Below, one piece after another: positions 40,488 through 51,458 of a stretch of 64,000 bases of DNA; position 1 is the stretch's first letter; each line of letters opens with the position of its first letter. Source of the DNA: Pirellulales bacterium (GTDB lineage Bacteria; Planctomycetota; Planctomycetia; Pirellulales; S012-138). The stretch spans positions 37,526 through 101,525 of the forward strand of contig JALCBR010000006.1 in the NCBI GenBank assembly GCA_028066245.1, read 5' to 3'. The translations under genes were made by a program, and so were the position numbers. Below the pieces are notes generated by a model that saw nothing but the letters and a program-made list of their open reading frames with translations, was not told where the DNA came from and did not search any database.

Positions 40488-41111
40488 CTACTTGGATGAA
40501 CAGGTCGCACTGAGCGAGCACGTGACCGAACATGATCCGCAGCCGCCGCCTTCAGCTGCATCTGTTCCACAGTCTGGCCCGCAGCCCACGGCAACCGCCT
40601 CGGCAAATTCACGGAAGCGGACTTTGGTGTCGTAGAGTTCGGCAAGCTCGCGGGTCATCCGCTCCAGCTCGGGCGTGACGTCACCCAGGAAATAAAAGAA
40701 CAGCGATTCGCCATCAAAAAGGTGTTCCACGTCCATCAGCACCACCGGCAGCTTGAGTTCGGCAATGCGATCGGCACACGCCTGGTAAGCTTCATCCCGG
40801 TTCTTCTTCAGCCTCGCTTCCAGTAGATCATCTTCCACAGTCATCTTTCGTAAGATGACGCCGTCAGCCTGGCTGCGTGACATTTCATCCAGCGACGAAA
40901 GCGTCTCGCCAGTTTCCAACCCTCGATCTGTCCGGACGACGACTCTCGCGCCGCGCGGATAAGCAACTCCCTCGGGCGACCAGAAGCGGCCGATGTTGGC
41001 GACGGCGCCGAGCCGGACTGCGTGAAAACGAGACATGCCGCGAGCTTGAAGAAGTGGTCTTAATCGGAAAGATAGATTACCCATTGTCGTGGACTTGGCG
41101 GTTGCTGCCAA
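40488..41111 (-). CDS. PSP1 (YaaT-like) domain protein with Cys-rich tail
   Basis: 207 aa; RGARVVVRTDRGLETGETLS..., LFFYFLGDVTPELERMTRELAELYDTKVRFREF; tail GCGPDCGTDAAEGGGCGSCSVTCSLSATCSSK. Start may be the internal MSRFHAVRL. Confidence 0.88.
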   Translation of the reverse strand: MAATAKSTTMGNLSFRLRPLLQARGMSRFHAVRLGAVANIGRFWSPEGVAYPRGARVVVRTDRGLETGETLSSLDEMSRSQADGVILRKMTVEDDLLEARLKKNRDEAYQACADRIAELKLPVVLMDVEHLFDGESLFFYFLGDVTPELERMTRELAELYDTKVRFREFAEAVAVGCGPDCGTDAAEGGGCGSCSVTCSLSATCSSK

Positions 41112-41176
41112 GTCCGACGAGGTTGATGAGCGCCAGATCGTTCGTCGAAGTCTGGGTCAACTGATAAGATTGCCGT

Positions 41177-41992
41177 ATGCCGCTTTGTCTTTCCATCCCT
41201 GACGCCACGTCGCCCGCTGGTGCAGCCGCGTTGCGGGCATTGGAGCAAGCCCAGACATCCTCACCGGCATTGCCGTGGAAATTCGTATCGCTACGTTTAG
41301 CTGCCGCTGATGCGCCGTTCTCGAAGGATGAGGCCTCGGCCGGCAGTATTAACTGGCGAACTTCCCGCCTCTCCTGTGGCGCCGTTGAACTGGTTTGTCC
41401 AGCCAATCGCAGTTTGCTTGACAAAGCGTTACCGGCAGCTGCCTACATTATGAACTCGTGCAACACTGCTCAAATCATTATCGAGTTTGTCTCGCCACAC
41501 GAGGAACAATTGAGTGAGAAGGAATTGCAGCGTTTGCACCAGCTTGCACATGACCTGAGTTTACAAGTCTCCGTGGACGTGGCCGCCCCGCGAGATGTTA
41601 TGCGGCAGCGGATGGAAAACATCTTATCTCTGCCAGATCGACGGTTGGGCGTCGCCATCGATACAGGAAACTATTTGGTTGCCAATCCAACATCCAGCGT
41701 TGAGGTCATGCTGCAACGAAATATTCATCAGTTGGATGCCATCTTGTTGCGTGATGCGCCGGCCGAAGTCTCCGGAAATTCTCCGGAAACAAGATTGCCT
41801 TTGGGCGGAGATGGACTGATTGACTACGCCCGCGCGGCACAGATCATTCAGAGCGTTGAATTCTCCGGCCCCTGCGTGTTTGACCTTTCGAGCAACGTGG
41901 ACGGTAGCAGTGACAGCGCCTGCTGGATCGAGCATCCCCATGTCGCAGACGCGGCGGAGCACCTAAAGATTTGCGGATGGTTCCCTCAATGA
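41177..41992 (+). CDS. Sugar phosphate isomerase/epimerase-like TIM-barrel protein (divergent)
   Basis: 271 aa; LGVAIDTGNYLVAN...AILLRDA...RLPLGGDGLIDYARAAQIIQ pattern. Confidence 0.7.
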   Translation: MPLCLSIPDATSPAGAAALRALEQAQTSSPALPWKFVSLRLAAADAPFSKDEASAGSINWRTSRLSCGAVELVCPANRSLLDKALPAAAYIMNSCNTAQIIIEFVSPHEEQLSEKELQRLHQLAHDLSLQVSVDVAAPRDVMRQRMENILSLPDRRLGVAIDTGNYLVANPTSSVEVMLQRNIHQLDAILLRDAPAEVSGNSPETRLPLGGDGLIDYARAAQIIQSVEFSGPCVFDLSSNVDGSSDSACWIEHPHVADAAEHLKICGWFPQ

Positions 41993-42126
41993 CATTAAGC
42001 CGAAAATGTCAGCGAGAGTTTGGTTTCCCCCAAGGAAGGATTTCCGTATAACTCTGTCGTTGAATCGCTGGGGCGGCAGACGCTTTGCCGGTGCTCGGCT
42101 CGATAGACCGCGTGGAGTTTCTAGGA

Positions 42127-42588
42127 ATGACCGTATTGTCCGTCGAACGTCCGGAAGACTTGGAAGAGTATATCGGGCGAGAGATCGGCGCAACCAGTTG
42201 GACTGAAGTAACACAACAGCAAGTGGACGCATTTGCGGACGCCACCGGGGATCGGCAGTGGATTCATTGTGATCCTAAGCGGGCCAAGCAAGAGTCTCCC
42301 TACGGTGCCACTATCGCACATGGCTTCTTCACGCTCTCACTGATTCCCCGGTTCTTGATGGAACTGGTCTCGATCAAGGACTTGAAGATGGCCATCAACT
42401 ATGGCCTCAACCGGCTACGGTTTCCCAACGCCGTGCCCGTGGGAGCGCACGTGCGAATGGTCGCTCGTGTGGCCGACGTCTTGACATTGACGGGGGCTGT
42501 TCAAGCGGTCTTTCGCGTGAACATCGAAGTCAAAGGGCAACAGAAACCAGCTTGTGTCGCGGAAATGGTGATGCGGTTCTGCGGGTAG
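42127..42588 (+). CDS. MaoC-like hot-dog dehydratase
   Basis: Start MTVLSVERPEDLEEYIGREIG (ORF 42085..42588); FADATGDRQWIHCDPKRAKQESPYGATIAHGFFTLSLIP. Confidence 0.9.
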   Translation: MTVLSVERPEDLEEYIGREIGATSWTEVTQQQVDAFADATGDRQWIHCDPKRAKQESPYGATIAHGFFTLSLIPRFLMELVSIKDLKMAINYGLNRLRFPNAVPVGAHVRMVARVADVLTLTGAVQAVFRVNIEVKGQQKPACVAEMVMRFCG

Positions 42589-42648
42589 CTATAACTCCTC
42601 GCTTATTCTATCGTGCTTGATGCGGGCTTCTTAGAATCGAACCTACCA

Positions 42649-43749
42649 ATGACCTGGCAAGGCATCTCCGGACACAACGTTGTGGCTGAGCGGTTTGCTC
42701 GCATCGCCGCACATGGCCGTTTGCCTTGTGCCTTCCTGTTCGTTGGACCTCCGGGGACCGGCAAACGTTCATTTGCCATCGAGGTTGCACGTGTCCTGCT
42801 GTGCAGCGGTCGTGATGCAACCAGTATCAGCAACGGCACTCTCGCAGGTTTCACCGCTTGCGGCCATTGTCCAGACTGCCTGCAAGTCACTGAAGGCGTG
42901 CATCCCGACCTGATGTGCATCTCGCGCCCGGAGGGAAAGAGCACGATTCCCGTCGAACTATTGATCGGCGCGCAAGACAAGCGAATGCGGACGGGGCTTT
43001 TGCACGATCTCTCGCTCAAATCGTTTCGCGGGCGCTGGAAGATCGCCATCATTGATGACGCAGATGACCTGGCCGCAGAGGGTGCCAACGCGCTTTTGAA
43101 AACTCTGGAAGAGCCGCCGCCGCAGGCGATGCTGATTCTGATCGGCACGAGCGCTGACAAGCAGTTGCCAACCATTCGCTCCCGCTGCCAAATCATGCGT
43201 TTTACACCCTTGGCTGATGATGTGATGCGACGATTGGTGATTGAACAACAGATTGCCGAAAACACGGAACAAGCCGAGACCATGACCGCGTTCTCCGGAG
43301 GAAGCCTGACCAAAGCCAGGCAACTGGCTGACCCAGATGTCTTCTCTTTCCGCGAGCAACTGCTAAGACTTCTCGCCCAGGCCGATTTTAATCCAGACGA
43401 GCTGGCTTCGGGGGTCCAGGCGTTTGCAGATGCTGCCGGCAAGGAGGCGCCGCCGCGACGCGCTCGGACCAAACTTGCCCTTGATTTCGCACTGGAACTC
43501 TTCCGGCAGATAGCTCGCGTCGCCAGCGGAAGTGAAGTTCAAGCGGATTCGGAACTGCAATCCTGCGTGGCAGCGCGGTTGGGAAGTGCACCGATAGGCG
43601 CCGAAACCTGCGTCCGTGTGGCCGAGCGCACGCTTGATGCCTGGGAAGAGGTTGACCGCAATGCAAATCTGGCCAACGTCATTGCCTGTTGGGCCGATGA
43701 AGTCTGGCGGATGAGCCGGGCGACCGTACAGCGCGCAGCGGCAAGGTAG
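42649..43749 (+). CDS. holB: DNA polymerase III subunit delta'
   Basis: Start MTWQGISGHN; Walker A VGPPGTGKRSFA, zinc-binding CGHCPDC, IIDDADDLAAEGANALLKTLEEPPPQAMLILI, LPTIRSRCQ. Confidence 0.93.
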   Translation: MTWQGISGHNVVAERFARIAAHGRLPCAFLFVGPPGTGKRSFAIEVARVLLCSGRDATSISNGTLAGFTACGHCPDCLQVTEGVHPDLMCISRPEGKSTIPVELLIGAQDKRMRTGLLHDLSLKSFRGRWKIAIIDDADDLAAEGANALLKTLEEPPPQAMLILIGTSADKQLPTIRSRCQIMRFTPLADDVMRRLVIEQQIAENTEQAETMTAFSGGSLTKARQLADPDVFSFREQLLRLLAQADFNPDELASGVQAFADAAGKEAPPRRARTKLALDFALELFRQIARVASGSEVQADSELQSCVAARLGSAPIGAETCVRVAERTLDAWEEVDRNANLANVIACWADEVWRMSRATVQRAAAR

Positions 43750-43876
43750 CATTTGAGGAACGACAGCCTCTGGATTGACTTCGCGCCAACCGAAGAGGCA
43801 TTCAAGTGCCCAGCGGAAGGCGAGTTCTTTCGCGGCGATGTCTGCTTTTTTTGCGTCAATCAAGAGCTGACGGTTC

Positions 43877-44416
43877 TCAGTCCGCCCCGGCCGATCCCTC
43901 AGGCAGCCGCGGCTTCACGACTGAACAACTCTTGGCGTAGCCCATTACGCGTTTGACGATCGGAAAGACCTGCGACCCGGCAATGGCGAGTGCCAGCTCG
44001 ATCACTGCTTCTTCGCTCCAGCGATTACGGATAGCGATACGGAGATCCCCTTCATCGCCTGTCATACGAACGACATGGTCAGTGAACAGATACACCTCGG
44101 CCAGCTCTTTCGGCAAATCGTCCGGACGACCGTCCAGGATGGCTTGAATCCACTCCGGGTTCATTCCTTCAGCAGAAGCTAAATTGACCGAAATCTGCAC
44201 ACATGGCCCACAATCTTGACTTCGCGCGGCGACCATGCGCGCGACATGAGCTGCATCTGTCGGCAACTTGCGTCGATACGATGCGAACGACAGGATCTTG
44301 GTAAACCTCAAAAACGCTCGCAGCGATGTGCGCACCATGTGACGGAGGTAGTCCATGGACTCACCCAAGATGGCTTCCTGAACGTCTAGTTTGCGTAGAA
44401 TGAGCCGTCGAATCAT
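43877..44416 (-). CDS. Carboxymuconolactone decarboxylase/AhpD-like protein
   Basis: 179 aa; ARSQDCGPCVQISVNLA CxxC motif with helical AhpD-like context. Confidence 0.8.
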   Translation of the reverse strand: MIRRLILRKLDVQEAILGESMDYLRHMVRTSLRAFLRFTKILSFASYRRKLPTDAAHVARMVAARSQDCGPCVQISVNLASAEGMNPEWIQAILDGRPDDLPKELAEVYLFTDHVVRMTGDEGDLRIAIRNRWSEEAVIELALAIAGSQVFPIVKRVMGYAKSCSVVKPRLPEGSAGAD

Positions 44417-44677
44417 ATCGTTGGTCCCTTCTCGCTGCCTATGGGCGGTTTGGGCACTTCTTTGGCGTGCGAATTCCTTCTGACGATCATTCTAGCGCTC
44501 TTCTGCGAACGGGAGAAGAGAGCGCAGTTCAAACGAGCACAACCTCCCTGGGGCTCCCAGAATGACCACCGTCACAATGCAATGCCTGTCCTATCGGCCC
44601 AGGAGCGGATGAATTAGACTCAGCGGTTTGGCCTTGAGCCGGTCTCTCACCATCCTTCCGACCGCGAGATTTGTTCG

Positions 44678-45559
44678 TTGCAAGACGCGATTGCCAAAGC
44701 TGATGTATTGATTGAAGCCCTGCACTGGATCCGTCGCTTCCGTGACAAAGTCACAGTGATCAAGATCGGCGGTCGCGTGATTGACGATGCCGACGCCCTG
44801 CGGCATCTCCTGCTGGACGTTGTGTTCATGGAGACCGTGGGTATGCGGCCGGTGATTGTCCACGGCGGCGGCGCGGCCATCACCCGAGGTATGGAAGAAG
44901 CCGGATTGCAGCCGCGATTCATCGAAGGGCGTCGCTACACTGATGACAAGACGTTGGAGATTGTCGAGCGAGTGTTGGCCTACGAAACCAACACGGCCAT
45001 CGCTGACAAGATCGAGGAACTAGGAGGGCGGGCCGCGCCGCTGAACTTCCGCACGACTTGCGCGCTGCAAGGTGAACCCCTCAAGCTGAAGGACGATGGC
45101 GGAAAAGAGATTGACTTGGGGCACGTTGGCACCGTGACTCAGGTCGATCGCTCAACGATTGAAAACCTCTGCTATGCCAATATCGTTCCTGTCATTCCCT
45201 CCATGTGTTGGGGCCCCGACCGCACGAAGCTCAACGTCAACGCGGACACCGCTGCCACCGCCATCGCGCAGTCGATCGGCGCGGAGAAGATGGTCTACGT
45301 AAGCGATGTCAACGGAGTCCGCCGTGACAAGGAAGACCCAGACTCGCTCATCGCCAGCCTAAGTGCCAGTGAAGCTCGTCAGTTGATGGCTGATGGCATT
45401 ACCGATGCCGGCATGATTCCCAAACTGGAAGCCTGCTTGGCAACACTGGATTACGGCGTGAAGAAAGTCCACATCGTGGACGGTCGCCTGCGGCATTCGC
45501 TCTTGCTGGAAATCTATACAACCAGTGGCGTGGGAACGGAGATTGCGCGGGACGAGTAA
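44678..45559 (+). CDS. argB: Acetylglutamate kinase
   Basis: 293 aa; [60 protein letters not shown]. Confidence 0.95.
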   Translation: MQDAIAKADVLIEALHWIRRFRDKVTVIKIGGRVIDDADALRHLLLDVVFMETVGMRPVIVHGGGAAITRGMEEAGLQPRFIEGRRYTDDKTLEIVERVLAYETNTAIADKIEELGGRAAPLNFRTTCALQGEPLKLKDDGGKEIDLGHVGTVTQVDRSTIENLCYANIVPVIPSMCWGPDRTKLNVNADTAATAIAQSIGAEKMVYVSDVNGVRRDKEDPDSLIASLSASEARQLMADGITDAGMIPKLEACLATLDYGVKKVHIVDGRLRHSLLLEIYTTSGVGTEIARDE

Positions 45560-45832
45560 GGCGTAGAGCTGCGAGTCGACCTCGGTTCTAAGCCGGGAAT
45601 CGGTGTGAGACGTCATAAAGGAACTCTGGTCGCTTTGCACCAACTGTGATCCAGCGATGGACGAATGTTCGCTGGGCTCGCACTGCGTTGGAGTTGTCCA
45701 TCTGCTAGCACACTTGTTCCATGCTCAACTCGCGTTGACGCTGGCACGGTCCCTGGATACCGTACTCGCCCAATCGTTTGACGGACGGTGGCGTCCCTGT
45801 GCGCGCCGACCTTGGTTGACGGCGGCGAATGC

Positions 45833-46726
45833 ATGCGAGCAAATTCCGGCATCCTGATTTTGAGTTTGGCGCTAGCGGTTTGCGTGGCTGGCTGCACTCC
45901 GAAAAAAGGCGATCTTTCGCCCGATAATCCGCTCAGCCCGCCGCGGATTGCGCCCAATTCGATGGATCTAGACGTCTTCTTCATTACCCTGCCGGAGCAG
46001 ACCGCGGAAACAACATTTGCATCCGTTTGGCGGGATGCCGATGCTCAGCAAATCACCCCTGAGATCCGCCAACGACAATTGGCCAATGGTCTACGAGCGG
46101 CCGTGTTGGGATGGCGCTTGCCACCGGAGATTCAGCATCTGATTGAGGAGCGGAGTCAACCGTTAACCGGCGGGCACGCGCAGACCGCAGAGACCTCACT
46201 TCCAGGAAATATCATGGCGCCGGCGGATCTGGAGAAAATGGAACGCATTTCCATTCGACGAGTTCCGTTGCCGCCGAGCAAGCGTACGGAGATTGTGGTC
46301 TCACGGGAATTTGACAGCTTTCCTCTCTTGCTGGTTGAAGATGGCCAAGTTTCCGGAGGCGCCAAAGAAAACGCCCAAGGCGTGTTGGGCCTGCGAGCCA
46401 AGCCGGTCGCTGGCGGCAAAGTCAAGCTTGAGATCGATCCCGAATTGCAATATGGCCAGAGCGAGCAGAAATACAACAACAGCATCACCGGCGTTTGGAA
46501 GCTAACTCACTCCAAGCAGAAAGTTTCACTGGAGATGCTGGCTTTTTCCTGCGAGCTCTCGCCAGGGGAATTCGTGGCAATCGGCAGTGCATCGGGGCGA
46601 CCAGGAAGCATCGGCGACCGCTTCTTTGAAGACAATTCAATGCCCGAGCCGCGGCGCAAACTGCTACTGATTCGCCTCGCTCGCTCGCCAGGTAGCGAAC
46701 TCTTTGGCGGCCTCAACAAGGATTGA
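45833..46726 (+). CDS. Lipoprotein of unknown function
   Basis: Start MRANSGILILSLALAVCVAGCTPKK, lipobox VAGC (ORF 45788..46726). Confidence 0.78.
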   Translation: MRANSGILILSLALAVCVAGCTPKKGDLSPDNPLSPPRIAPNSMDLDVFFITLPEQTAETTFASVWRDADAQQITPEIRQRQLANGLRAAVLGWRLPPEIQHLIEERSQPLTGGHAQTAETSLPGNIMAPADLEKMERISIRRVPLPPSKRTEIVVSREFDSFPLLLVEDGQVSGGAKENAQGVLGLRAKPVAGGKVKLEIDPELQYGQSEQKYNNSITGVWKLTHSKQKVSLEMLAFSCELSPGEFVAIGSASGRPGSIGDRFFEDNSMPEPRRKLLLIRLARSPGSELFGGLNKD

Positions 46727-46877
46727 GTGCGTGCCAGATCTGTGCTTGGCAAGGACAACGGAAAGCCCAATCGCTACTTCTTCAAGCAGCTCTCGGCTTG
46801 TTGTCAGTGCTCCGGCGGTGTGTGCATAGAACCACGACAACCGGCGGTTGACAGCACAAGCCCAACTTATCCGCCAA

Positions 46878-47933
46878 TCATCCAGCTTTGGCCAAACGGG
46901 CGCGGGACGTTTGTGCCACGCTACTGGGTTTGGTTGAGGGGCTGGAGCTTCTGGTGGTAAGTGAATGAACGCTCGCTCTGGCAAAGCTGACGAAAAATGC
47001 TGCCAACGCACGACTTCTTCGATGACCTAATCGGAAACTCTCGAAATAAGCTCTGGCAGCACTTCCAAAACGCTGCCGACATGACTCAGCGTAGGCAAAT
47101 TCAAATGAGCGTTTGCCCGTTCGCACTTGAAGAGTCCGCTTGACCAGAGGATTCGAGGCGTGGTGCGACCGAAGCTTCTGATAGCCAAACAATGCGTTGC
47201 CGGCATGAGCAGAACTCACAACGGAGTTATCGCCATGAATTCGATAGTACGACAGAACCTCTTCGACACAACGAAACTCTTCAGCGCGGGCGAGCCGAAG
47301 CCAAAGGTCGTAATCTTCGGCCGATTTGATTGCGGGATCAAACAAGCCAGAAACCGCCAGCGCGGATCGTCGAACGAGAGTCGCAGACATATGGACAAAA
47401 TTGCCTGCGGCGAGCCGTTCATAAACCTGCGCTTCAGGGCGGGCAGGTAACTCGTTCAGTCGAGAGCCACGAACCTCGCCTTCGACCATGTAGGCGAAAT
47501 CAGAATAGAAACAGCCGGCTTCAGGGTGGTTCCTAGCCGCCATGACCATCTTGCTTAAGAAGTCGCTGTGCCAAAGATCGTCAGAATCCAGAAAGGCAAT
47601 CAACTCCCCTGTCGCTGCAAGGATGCCACGATTCCTCGCACTCGAAACCCCACCGTTCTCCTGTGCGATAACCTTCGCATCCGGTGCGATGGACCGTACG
47701 ATATTGGCGCCACCGTCAGTGGAGCCGTCATCGACAACGATGATTTCGATGTTGGAGTACGCTTGCGCGAGTACGGACTTCAATGTCTCGCGAATGAACC
47801 TGGCGCCGTTGTACAGCGGAATGACGACCGAAACGAGCGGTTCAGCAGTCGTGGGAGCGTTCGCAGGTAGAGACTTGAGCGAGGCAGAAAGCTCAAACGG
47901 CGAAACGGTTGGCGCAGAGAAAACGGTACTCAC
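46878..47933 (-). CDS. Glycosyltransferase family 2
   Basis: 351 aa; VSVVIPLYNGARFIRETLKSVLAQAYSNIEIIVVDDGSTDGG, ENGGVSSARNRGI, AFLDSDDLW. Confidence 0.95.
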   Translation of the reverse strand: MSTVFSAPTVSPFELSASLKSLPANAPTTAEPLVSVVIPLYNGARFIRETLKSVLAQAYSNIEIIVVDDGSTDGGANIVRSIAPDAKVIAQENGGVSSARNRGILAATGELIAFLDSDDLWHSDFLSKMVMAARNHPEAGCFYSDFAYMVEGEVRGSRLNELPARPEAQVYERLAAGNFVHMSATLVRRSALAVSGLFDPAIKSAEDYDLWLRLARAEEFRCVEEVLSYYRIHGDNSVVSSAHAGNALFGYQKLRSHHASNPLVKRTLQVRTGKRSFEFAYAESCRQRFGSAARAYFESFRLGHRRSRALAAFFVSFARASVHSLTTRSSSPSTKPSSVAQTSRARLAKAG

Positions 47934-48421
47934 AGACTTTCCTCGCTGATCATACGAGGTTGCGCGATTATCCTGCTAGGCAGACATCGACCACGCCAAG
48001 CGTCCCTGACGGAGCCGTTTCCCAGCCGGATCATCGACAAAATGTTTACGCAGAACGAGCCGGTAGCTTACCCCGGCATGCTAGCAATGTCACGTAATTT
48101 GCCAGATATTCCATAGCCAACGCAGGTTGCCAGCCGTATATGGCGGAACGGGTCCATTGTGAGCCTGAGGCATTGAGTCAATCTGCGGAAGCCGAATCAC
48201 TCGGTCGGCTCGCTAGCATGCGAGGGCAATTTCCTCTAAGTGACTATTTTCAATTAGGTTATGGCGTGTTGAACAACAGAGGAGTTCCGCAGTCTCCGGA
48301 AAAGAGTGCTCAGCGGATTGCGTCAGCCGACCAGCAAGTGACAATCCTCACAGTCTAGACAGGCACACCGCTGGAGAATGTGGCCTGTCATTTAGGCCGA
48401 CAGCTCCGAGAATTTCCAATG

Positions 48422-49429
48422 AGCCCACGACGTATTCAGCATTTCTCAACTTTGATGCGGTCGCATGGCTCTGCTCTTGTCTGCGTATTGCTTTTGTTCT
48501 TTGCCGGCGCCGAAAGCTCATCGGCGAATACGGCAGAAGTTTCGTCACCCGTCGTCGCACAAGATCCGCAGTCGCCAGAGTTGGCAGAGCTGCCAGGTGC
48601 CACGGAGGGTTTTGTCGACTCGGGTGGCGTTAAGATCCACTACGTGACAATGGGCAATGGCCCGCTGTTGGTCATGATCCACGGATTTCCGGACTATTGG
48701 TACTCCTGGCGAAAGCAGATGCCAGCTTTGGCGGAACATTTCCAGGTCGTGGCCGTAGATCAGCGGGGTTACAACCTTAGCGACAAGCCGGAAGGAGTCA
48801 GTGAATACGCAATGCCCAAACTTGTCGGTGATCTGGTCGCGGTGGTTGAGCACTTCCCCCAAGAACGGGCAACGATTGTCGGACACGATTGGGGCGGAGC
48901 CGTCGCTTGGCAGTTCGCTATGAGCGTGCCGCAATTGACGGAGCGGCTGGTGATTCTCAATTTGCCACACCCCAACGGATTGCGGCGCGAGTTGGCGAAT
49001 AATCCCCAGCAGCAGGCCAACAGTCAGTACGCGCGAGACTTCCAAGCGGAAGACGCCGCGTCAAAGCTGGATGCCAAGCAATTGGCTGGCTGGGTGACCG
49101 ATGCCGACGCCAGATCGTACTATGTGGCGGCCTTCCAGCGGTCATCTTTCAAAGGAATGCTCAATTACTACAAGGCCAACTATCCACGTCAAACCGGAAA
49201 CGCCAACACGGCGGCAGATCCGACGCCTTCGCCCAAAGTGAAATGTCCTGTGCTGATGTTCCACGGGCTTGAAGATCAAGCATTGCTGCCGAGCGGACTC
49301 AATAATACCTGGGAATGGGTGGAGAACGACTTGACCATCATGACAATCCCAGGCGCCGGCCATTTTGTGCAGCAAGATGCTGGAGACAAAGTCACCAAGC
49401 ACATGGTTCGCTGGCTGACCACGGACTGA
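48422..49429 (+). CDS. Alpha/beta hydrolase, epoxide hydrolase-like, secreted
   Basis: [41 protein letters not shown], nucleophile [11 protein letters not shown], terminal GAGHFVQQD; signal-like N-terminus. Confidence 0.92.
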   Translation, partial: SPRRIQHFSTLMRSHGSALVCVLLLFFAGAESSSANTAEVSSPVVAQDPQSPELAELPGATEGFVDSGGVKIHYVTMGNGPLLVMIHGFPDYWYSWRKQMPALAEHFQVVAVDQRGYNLSDKPEGVSEYAMPKLVGDLVAVVEHFPQERATIVGHDWGGAVAWQFAMSVPQLTERLVILNLPHPNGLRRELANNPQQQANSQYARDFQAEDAASKLDAKQLAGWVTDADARSYYVAAFQRSSFKGMLNYYKANYPRQTGNANTAADPTPSPKVKCPVLMFHGLEDQALLPSGLNNTWEWVENDLTIMTIPGAGHFVQQDAGDKVTKHMVRWLTTD

Positions 49430-49498
49430 AGCAGGCCAGAAGAATTCTCTCGCGACTTCCATCACATGTGGCGCCCGAAAACGCCAAGGAGAAACTGA

Positions 49499-50110
49499 AT
49501 GCGTTTACTTACGGCTCTTGCGTTGACAACCATTGTGATCTTCAGCGGATGCGATACGGCCAAGGATGACACCACCAAGAATGACGACGGTGGCAACGGA
49601 GCAGCTCCTGCCACCACTCCCGAAGGGGCATATGCGCTCTCGCAAGATAACATGTCGGTCACGTTCGTCGGTGAGAAACCAAATGGTGAGTCACACAGGG
49701 GCCGCTTTGAAACCCTTAGCGGGCACATGAAATTCAACGCGGACAATTTGGACGAGTGCAGCGTACAAGTCACGATCGATATGGACTCGTTGTGGTCAGA
49801 CGCGCAAGGCCTAACAAATCATCTCAAGCAAAACGACTTCTTCAACGTCGTGGAGTATCCGGAATCCAAGTTTGTCTCGACGCAGTTCACGCATGTTGAA
49901 GAGGACACGTACAACATCCTCGGCAACCTCACAATTCGCGATGTGACCAAAGAAGTCACCTTTCCGGCCATAATCACCCAGAAAGACGATGCCTTGAATT
50001 TGACGATCGAATACTCACTCAAGCGCACGGATTTCAACGTCAACTTCAAGCCGGATCAGGTCAATGACATGGTCCCACTTAAGATCGCAATCAACGCAAA
50101 GCAGGAATGA
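49499..50110 (+). CDS. YceI family protein (lipoprotein)
   Basis: 203 aa; MRLLTALALTTIVIFSGCDTAKDD lipobox; FETLSGHMKFN...LTNHLKQNDFFNVVEYPESKFVSTQF...LTIRDVTKEVTFPA. Confidence 0.93.
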   Translation: MRLLTALALTTIVIFSGCDTAKDDTTKNDDGGNGAAPATTPEGAYALSQDNMSVTFVGEKPNGESHRGRFETLSGHMKFNADNLDECSVQVTIDMDSLWSDAQGLTNHLKQNDFFNVVEYPESKFVSTQFTHVEEDTYNILGNLTIRDVTKEVTFPAIITQKDDALNLTIEYSLKRTDFNVNFKPDQVNDMVPLKIAINAKQE

Positions 50111-50150
50111 TTCTGCCATGTCTGCCCTCAAGGCACTTGTTTGATCGCTC

Positions 50151-51020
50151 ATGCCTTTTGACACGTCGCAATTCTTGCTGGCATTTGTCATCCCCGGGGT
50201 CGCCGCCGCCATTGCCGGCGCGTTGTGGCGATGGCCACCCCGCGAGGAGCCGGGTTTGGGCAGCTTTCTCACCGGCCTGGTCCTGGCAGGTGGTTTTGTC
50301 TTTGGCTGCTGGGCACTGGGAAGATTGGAATGGATGCCGGAGCCATTTGGCAGCGGTTGGGTTCCGTACGCTGCAGTGAGTGCCGTGCTGGTCAGCGGGT
50401 TCAATGTCTTGCTCGGTGGCGTCGCCGGGCGGGTATTGCAAGCGTTGCTTACGCTTGCCTTCGTGGTGGCGGCCGCATGGTTGATGGTTCGTGATTCTGC
50501 AAGTCAGGCAGACTTCCGTTGGTGGGCAGTCGGAGCGCTGGCGGGAGCAATGGCTCTGACATGGTGGACGGGTGAGTTTGCTTGGCGACGACAGAACGGC
50601 CGCTTTCCCGTGTTGTTGAGCCCAATTCTGCTTGGCATGATTGCCGTGGTGACAATGTTCAACCTGGCGAGCACTTCATCATTAGAAATGTGCAGCGTGG
50701 CTGTCGCCGTCATGACCGGTGGAGCGCTGTTCGCCGGTGCGAACCAGAAATCTGTGGCCAAGCCAGCGATGGCAATCTTCTCCGTTGCTTACTGCGGGTT
50801 GTTGTACGCTGCTTATGCCGGACTAACCAACGCGTACAAGAGCGAATACGTCTACCGCAACCTGGCAACGCTGCTGGCGGCCGTTTCGCCGTGGCTGATC
50901 TTGCTGTATGGCTTTTGGCGGGATGAAGAAAAGCGCTTGCCATGGAAACGAGGATTGTTGCTGACTGCCGTGATCATCACACCAGCTTTGGCCGGAATGG
51001 GATTGAGTTTTCTCGGCTAG
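50151..51020 (+). CDS. Polytopic membrane protein, unknown function
   Basis: 289 aa; about 8-9 hydrophobic segments; no family recognised. Confidence 0.75.
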   Translation: MPFDTSQFLLAFVIPGVAAAIAGALWRWPPREEPGLGSFLTGLVLAGGFVFGCWALGRLEWMPEPFGSGWVPYAAVSAVLVSGFNVLLGGVAGRVLQALLTLAFVVAAAWLMVRDSASQADFRWWAVGALAGAMALTWWTGEFAWRRQNGRFPVLLSPILLGMIAVVTMFNLASTSSLEMCSVAVAVMTGGALFAGANQKSVAKPAMAIFSVAYCGLLYAAYAGLTNAYKSEYVYRNLATLLAAVSPWLILLYGFWRDEEKRLPWKRGLLLTAVIITPALAGMGLSFLG

Positions 51021-51086
51021 CGCCTATTGCTTGTATTCCGCTCGCCCAGACGGACGTTGTGAAGTCATCCCGCAAAGGAAGCCGCG

Positions 51087-51340
51087 CGCCAGACTCTCAC
51101 GCGTACGGGCGAAATTGACATTGGTCAAATTTGGGGGGTGTTTTGTGCCGCCCTGCGCGCTGCCGAGCGCCATAGGGGGTTGACGGTAGACATGCTACTG
51201 AACTTAACGTCAAGGTTGTCGGTGATGTTTGCGGTCTCGTTGCTGGTTAATTGTTGGGCATGACGCGTTTGCGCCACCCCCCTGGAGGCTGGAAAAATTT
51301 GACCAATGTCAATTTTGCCCGTACGCCTTGAGGCATGGCG
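51087..51340 (+). mobile_element. MITE-like repeat, copy C
   Basis: ~254 bp; terminal inverted repeats GCGTACGGGCGAAATTGACATTGGTCAAATTT / AAATTTGACCAATGTCAATTTTGCCCGTACGCC; interior matches copies A and B. Confidence 0.88.
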
Positions 51341-51458
51341 CGGGGGTAGCGCCACGGCAATTCCATCACGCGCCCGCAAAAGCGATGGAACTGCCGACGA
51401 ACAGAACGCCAAGAAGGTAGGACAAGCCGTTGGCAGCCGCACGATCAGGTATGACTGA

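Noticed and set aside
40300-40635. 111 aa plus-strand ORF
   Set aside because: Overlaps the PSP1 gene on the opposite strand and has no motif support.
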